A stretch of DNA of 7,781 nt, taken from positions 1 to 7,781 of the forward strand of contig DOEZ01000007.1 in NCBI GenBank assembly GCA_003532715.1, in the 5' to 3' direction. This document shows, piece after piece, positions 7,017-7,781 of the stretch. This DNA comes from Planctomycetaceae bacterium (GTDB lineage Bacteria > Planctomycetota > Planctomycetia > Pirellulales > Thermoguttaceae). Positions within the stretch are counted from its first letter, which is position 1. Each line of letters begins with the position of its first letter. Position numbers and translations under genes: made by a program. The notes below the pieces were generated by a model. The model saw only the letters and a list, made by a program, of their open reading frames with translations, was not told where the DNA came from and did no database searches.

Positions 7017-7036
7017 TGAAAAAGCAGACGTTTTCA
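7017..7036. promoter_or_regulatory. Operator-like 20-base inverted repeat upstream of GH36
   Basis: TGAAAA (7017-7022) and TTTTCA (7031-7036) are exact inverted arms around 8 bases, with seven of ten symmetric positions matching overall. It ends 16 bases upstream of the -35 box. The TGAAA/TTTCA arms recall LacI-family operators, but those usually have a shorter, CG-centred core, so the regulator family is uncertain. An AT-rich symmetric site in GC-rich DNA just upstream of a promoter fits transcriptional control. Confidence 0.4.
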
Positions 7037-7075
7037 AGCAGTTGTCCGTTATCGTGACGTGCCCGTGGCGTGCAT

Positions 7076-7116
7076 CGGGGCACACCATGGGTCCCGGTTG
7101 TTCCCGGTGTGTCCCG
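7076..7116 (-). terminator. Long hairpin downstream of the ChrA-type gene, possible 3'-end structure
   Basis: CGGGGCACACC (7076-7086) and GGTGTGTCCCG (7106-7116) pair at 10 of 11 positions (G-T at the eleventh on the plus strand; C/A mismatch on the minus strand) around a 19-base loop. It begins 16 bases after the transporter stop. No T-run follows on the minus strand, so it is not a canonical intrinsic terminator. It could be a Rho-dependent or stabilising 3' end that separates the transporter from the GH36 operon. Confidence 0.4.
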
Positions 7117-7126
7117 ACGAACCCCG
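7092..7126. repeat. Four CCCG motifs phased at 10 bases
   Basis: TCCCG occurs at 7092, 7102 and 7112, and CCCCG at 7122, each start exactly 10 bases after the last, about one helical turn. The first two repeats extend to TCCCGGT. It overlaps the hairpin listed at 7076-7116, so the spacing may be a by-product of that structure. Confidence 0.4.
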
Positions 7127-7132
7127 TGGATT

Positions 7133-7781
7133 TCATCCGACGTGATAAATGGCCTTTAGCACAACACCCAGCAACACGCCGCCGAGTATCAACCACAGGG
7201 AATTCACGCGAAAGCGTATGAGCAGAACGGCGCTTGCCGCCGCCAGCATCGCGGTTGGGAGGTCGAGAATCGCTGCGCGGCCGAGTTGCCATGTCACGAC
7301 GGCCATCAAGGCGAGCGAGCCGACGTTGACGCCGTCGAGGAACGCGCCCGCTATTGGGGATTTCCGCAGGCGGTGGATCAACGGACCGCTCAGGGCGACA
7401 AAAACGAAGGACGGGAGGAAGATTCCCACTGTCGCAACCAATCCGCCCACGATCCCAACCGGCACTCCACCCGAATCCACGCCCAACACATAGCCGATGA
7501 ACGTGGCGGTGGTGAAGACGGGGCCCGGCGTTACTTGTCCGACGGCCGTTGCATCCAACAGTTGGGTCGTCGTAAGCCAGTGCCAACGGCCGACAAGGTC
7601 GGCTTGCAGGAAGGCCAAGAGCACGTAGCCGCTGCCGTAAAGTATCGAGCCGATCTTGACGAAGTAGAGAAACAGCGACGATAGGCTGAATTCGGCCGCC
7701 TCCGGCCCCGTGGCTCGCGGGACGCAATGAATCAGAGCAAGAAGTCCCCCAACGATCGTCGAGAGCATCAAGATGGGCCGT
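7133..7781 (-). CDS. chrA: ChrA-type chromate transporter, C-terminal half (5' end outside window)
   Basis: The frame is open to the right edge, so the gene begins outside the window. About 215 residues are present, against roughly 390-450 for two-domain ChrA proteins, and they match the second CHR domain. Counting from the TTG codon at 7771 as residue 1, the signature LFLYFVKIGSILYGSGYVLL (33-52) is followed by DATAVGQVTPGPV (73-85) and GIFLPSF (116-122), both hallmarks of the CHR superfamily. Hydrophobic segments at about 35-55, 82-97, 103-128, 147-163, 168-186 and 191-207 mark it as an integral inner-membrane protein. Characterised members export chromate using the proton gradient; many homologues are untested, so the substrate is inferred. 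It shares the strand of GH36 but is 223 bases upstream with a promoter and hairpin between, and has no functional link to the sugar enzymes. Confidence 0.92.
   Translation of the reverse strand, partial: RPILMLSTIVGGLLALIHCVPRATGPEAAEFSLSSLFLYFVKIGSILYGSGYVLLAFLQADLVGRWHWLTTTQLLDATAVGQVTPGPVFTTATFIGYVLGVDSGGVPVGIVGGLVATVGIFLPSFVFVALSGPLIHRLRKSPIAGAFLDGVNVGSLALMAVVTWQLGRAAILDLPTAMLAAASAVLLIRFRVNSLWLILGGVLLGVVLKAIYHVG

Noticed and set aside
6910..7083. 58-codon in-frame extension of the GH36 gene to an ATG at 7083
   Set aside because: It would bury a clean signal peptide and its ribosome site inside the protein, and it overlaps the promoter, operator-like repeat and hairpin. Its sequence shows no domain.

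Overview
This GC-rich window looks like bacterial chromosome, most likely from a planctomycete (Pirellulales-like). The clues are a secreted protein with a C-terminal PEP-CTERM sorting signal, a set of Sec-exported glycoside hydrolases, and a cluster of short palindromic repeats between convergent genes. A verrucomicrobial or lentisphaeral source cannot be excluded. No rRNA, tRNA, CRISPR array, transposase or phage gene was seen.

Layout. Positions 1-1422 (+) hold the C-terminal two thirds of a GH95 alpha-L-fucosidase/alpha-L-galactosidase whose start lies left of the window. A 347-base gap with a candidate promoter and a GC-rich leader hairpin separates it from a 277-residue PEP-CTERM protein (1770-2603, +). 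The convergent gap 2604-2832 contains two palindromes and five tandem 23-base hairpin units. On the minus strand, a GH36 alpha-galactosidase-like enzyme (6909-4768) is followed after 48 bases by a GH127 beta-L-arabinofuranosidase-like enzyme (4719-2833); these two very probably form one transcript. A 223-base regulatory gap upstream of GH36 carries a good sigma70-type promoter, an operator-like inverted repeat and a long hairpin. The right edge (7133-7781, minus) is the C-terminal half of a ChrA-type chromate transporter, unrelated to the sugar genes.

How the genes fit together. GH95, GH127 and GH36 enzymes are typically exo-acting and remove terminal L-fucose or L-galactose, beta-L-arabinofuranose (or a related sugar) and alpha-galactose. 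GH127 and GH36 carry clear signal peptides. Together they suggest extracytoplasmic trimming of a decorated heteropolysaccharide such as pectin side chains, arabinogalactan, xyloglucan or an algal/exopolysaccharide glycan. No SusC/SusD pair, sulfatase or endo-acting enzyme is visible, so a polysaccharide-utilisation locus is an inference. The most unusual non-coding element is the 23-base tandem hairpin array; the most interesting regulatory region is the GH36 leader.
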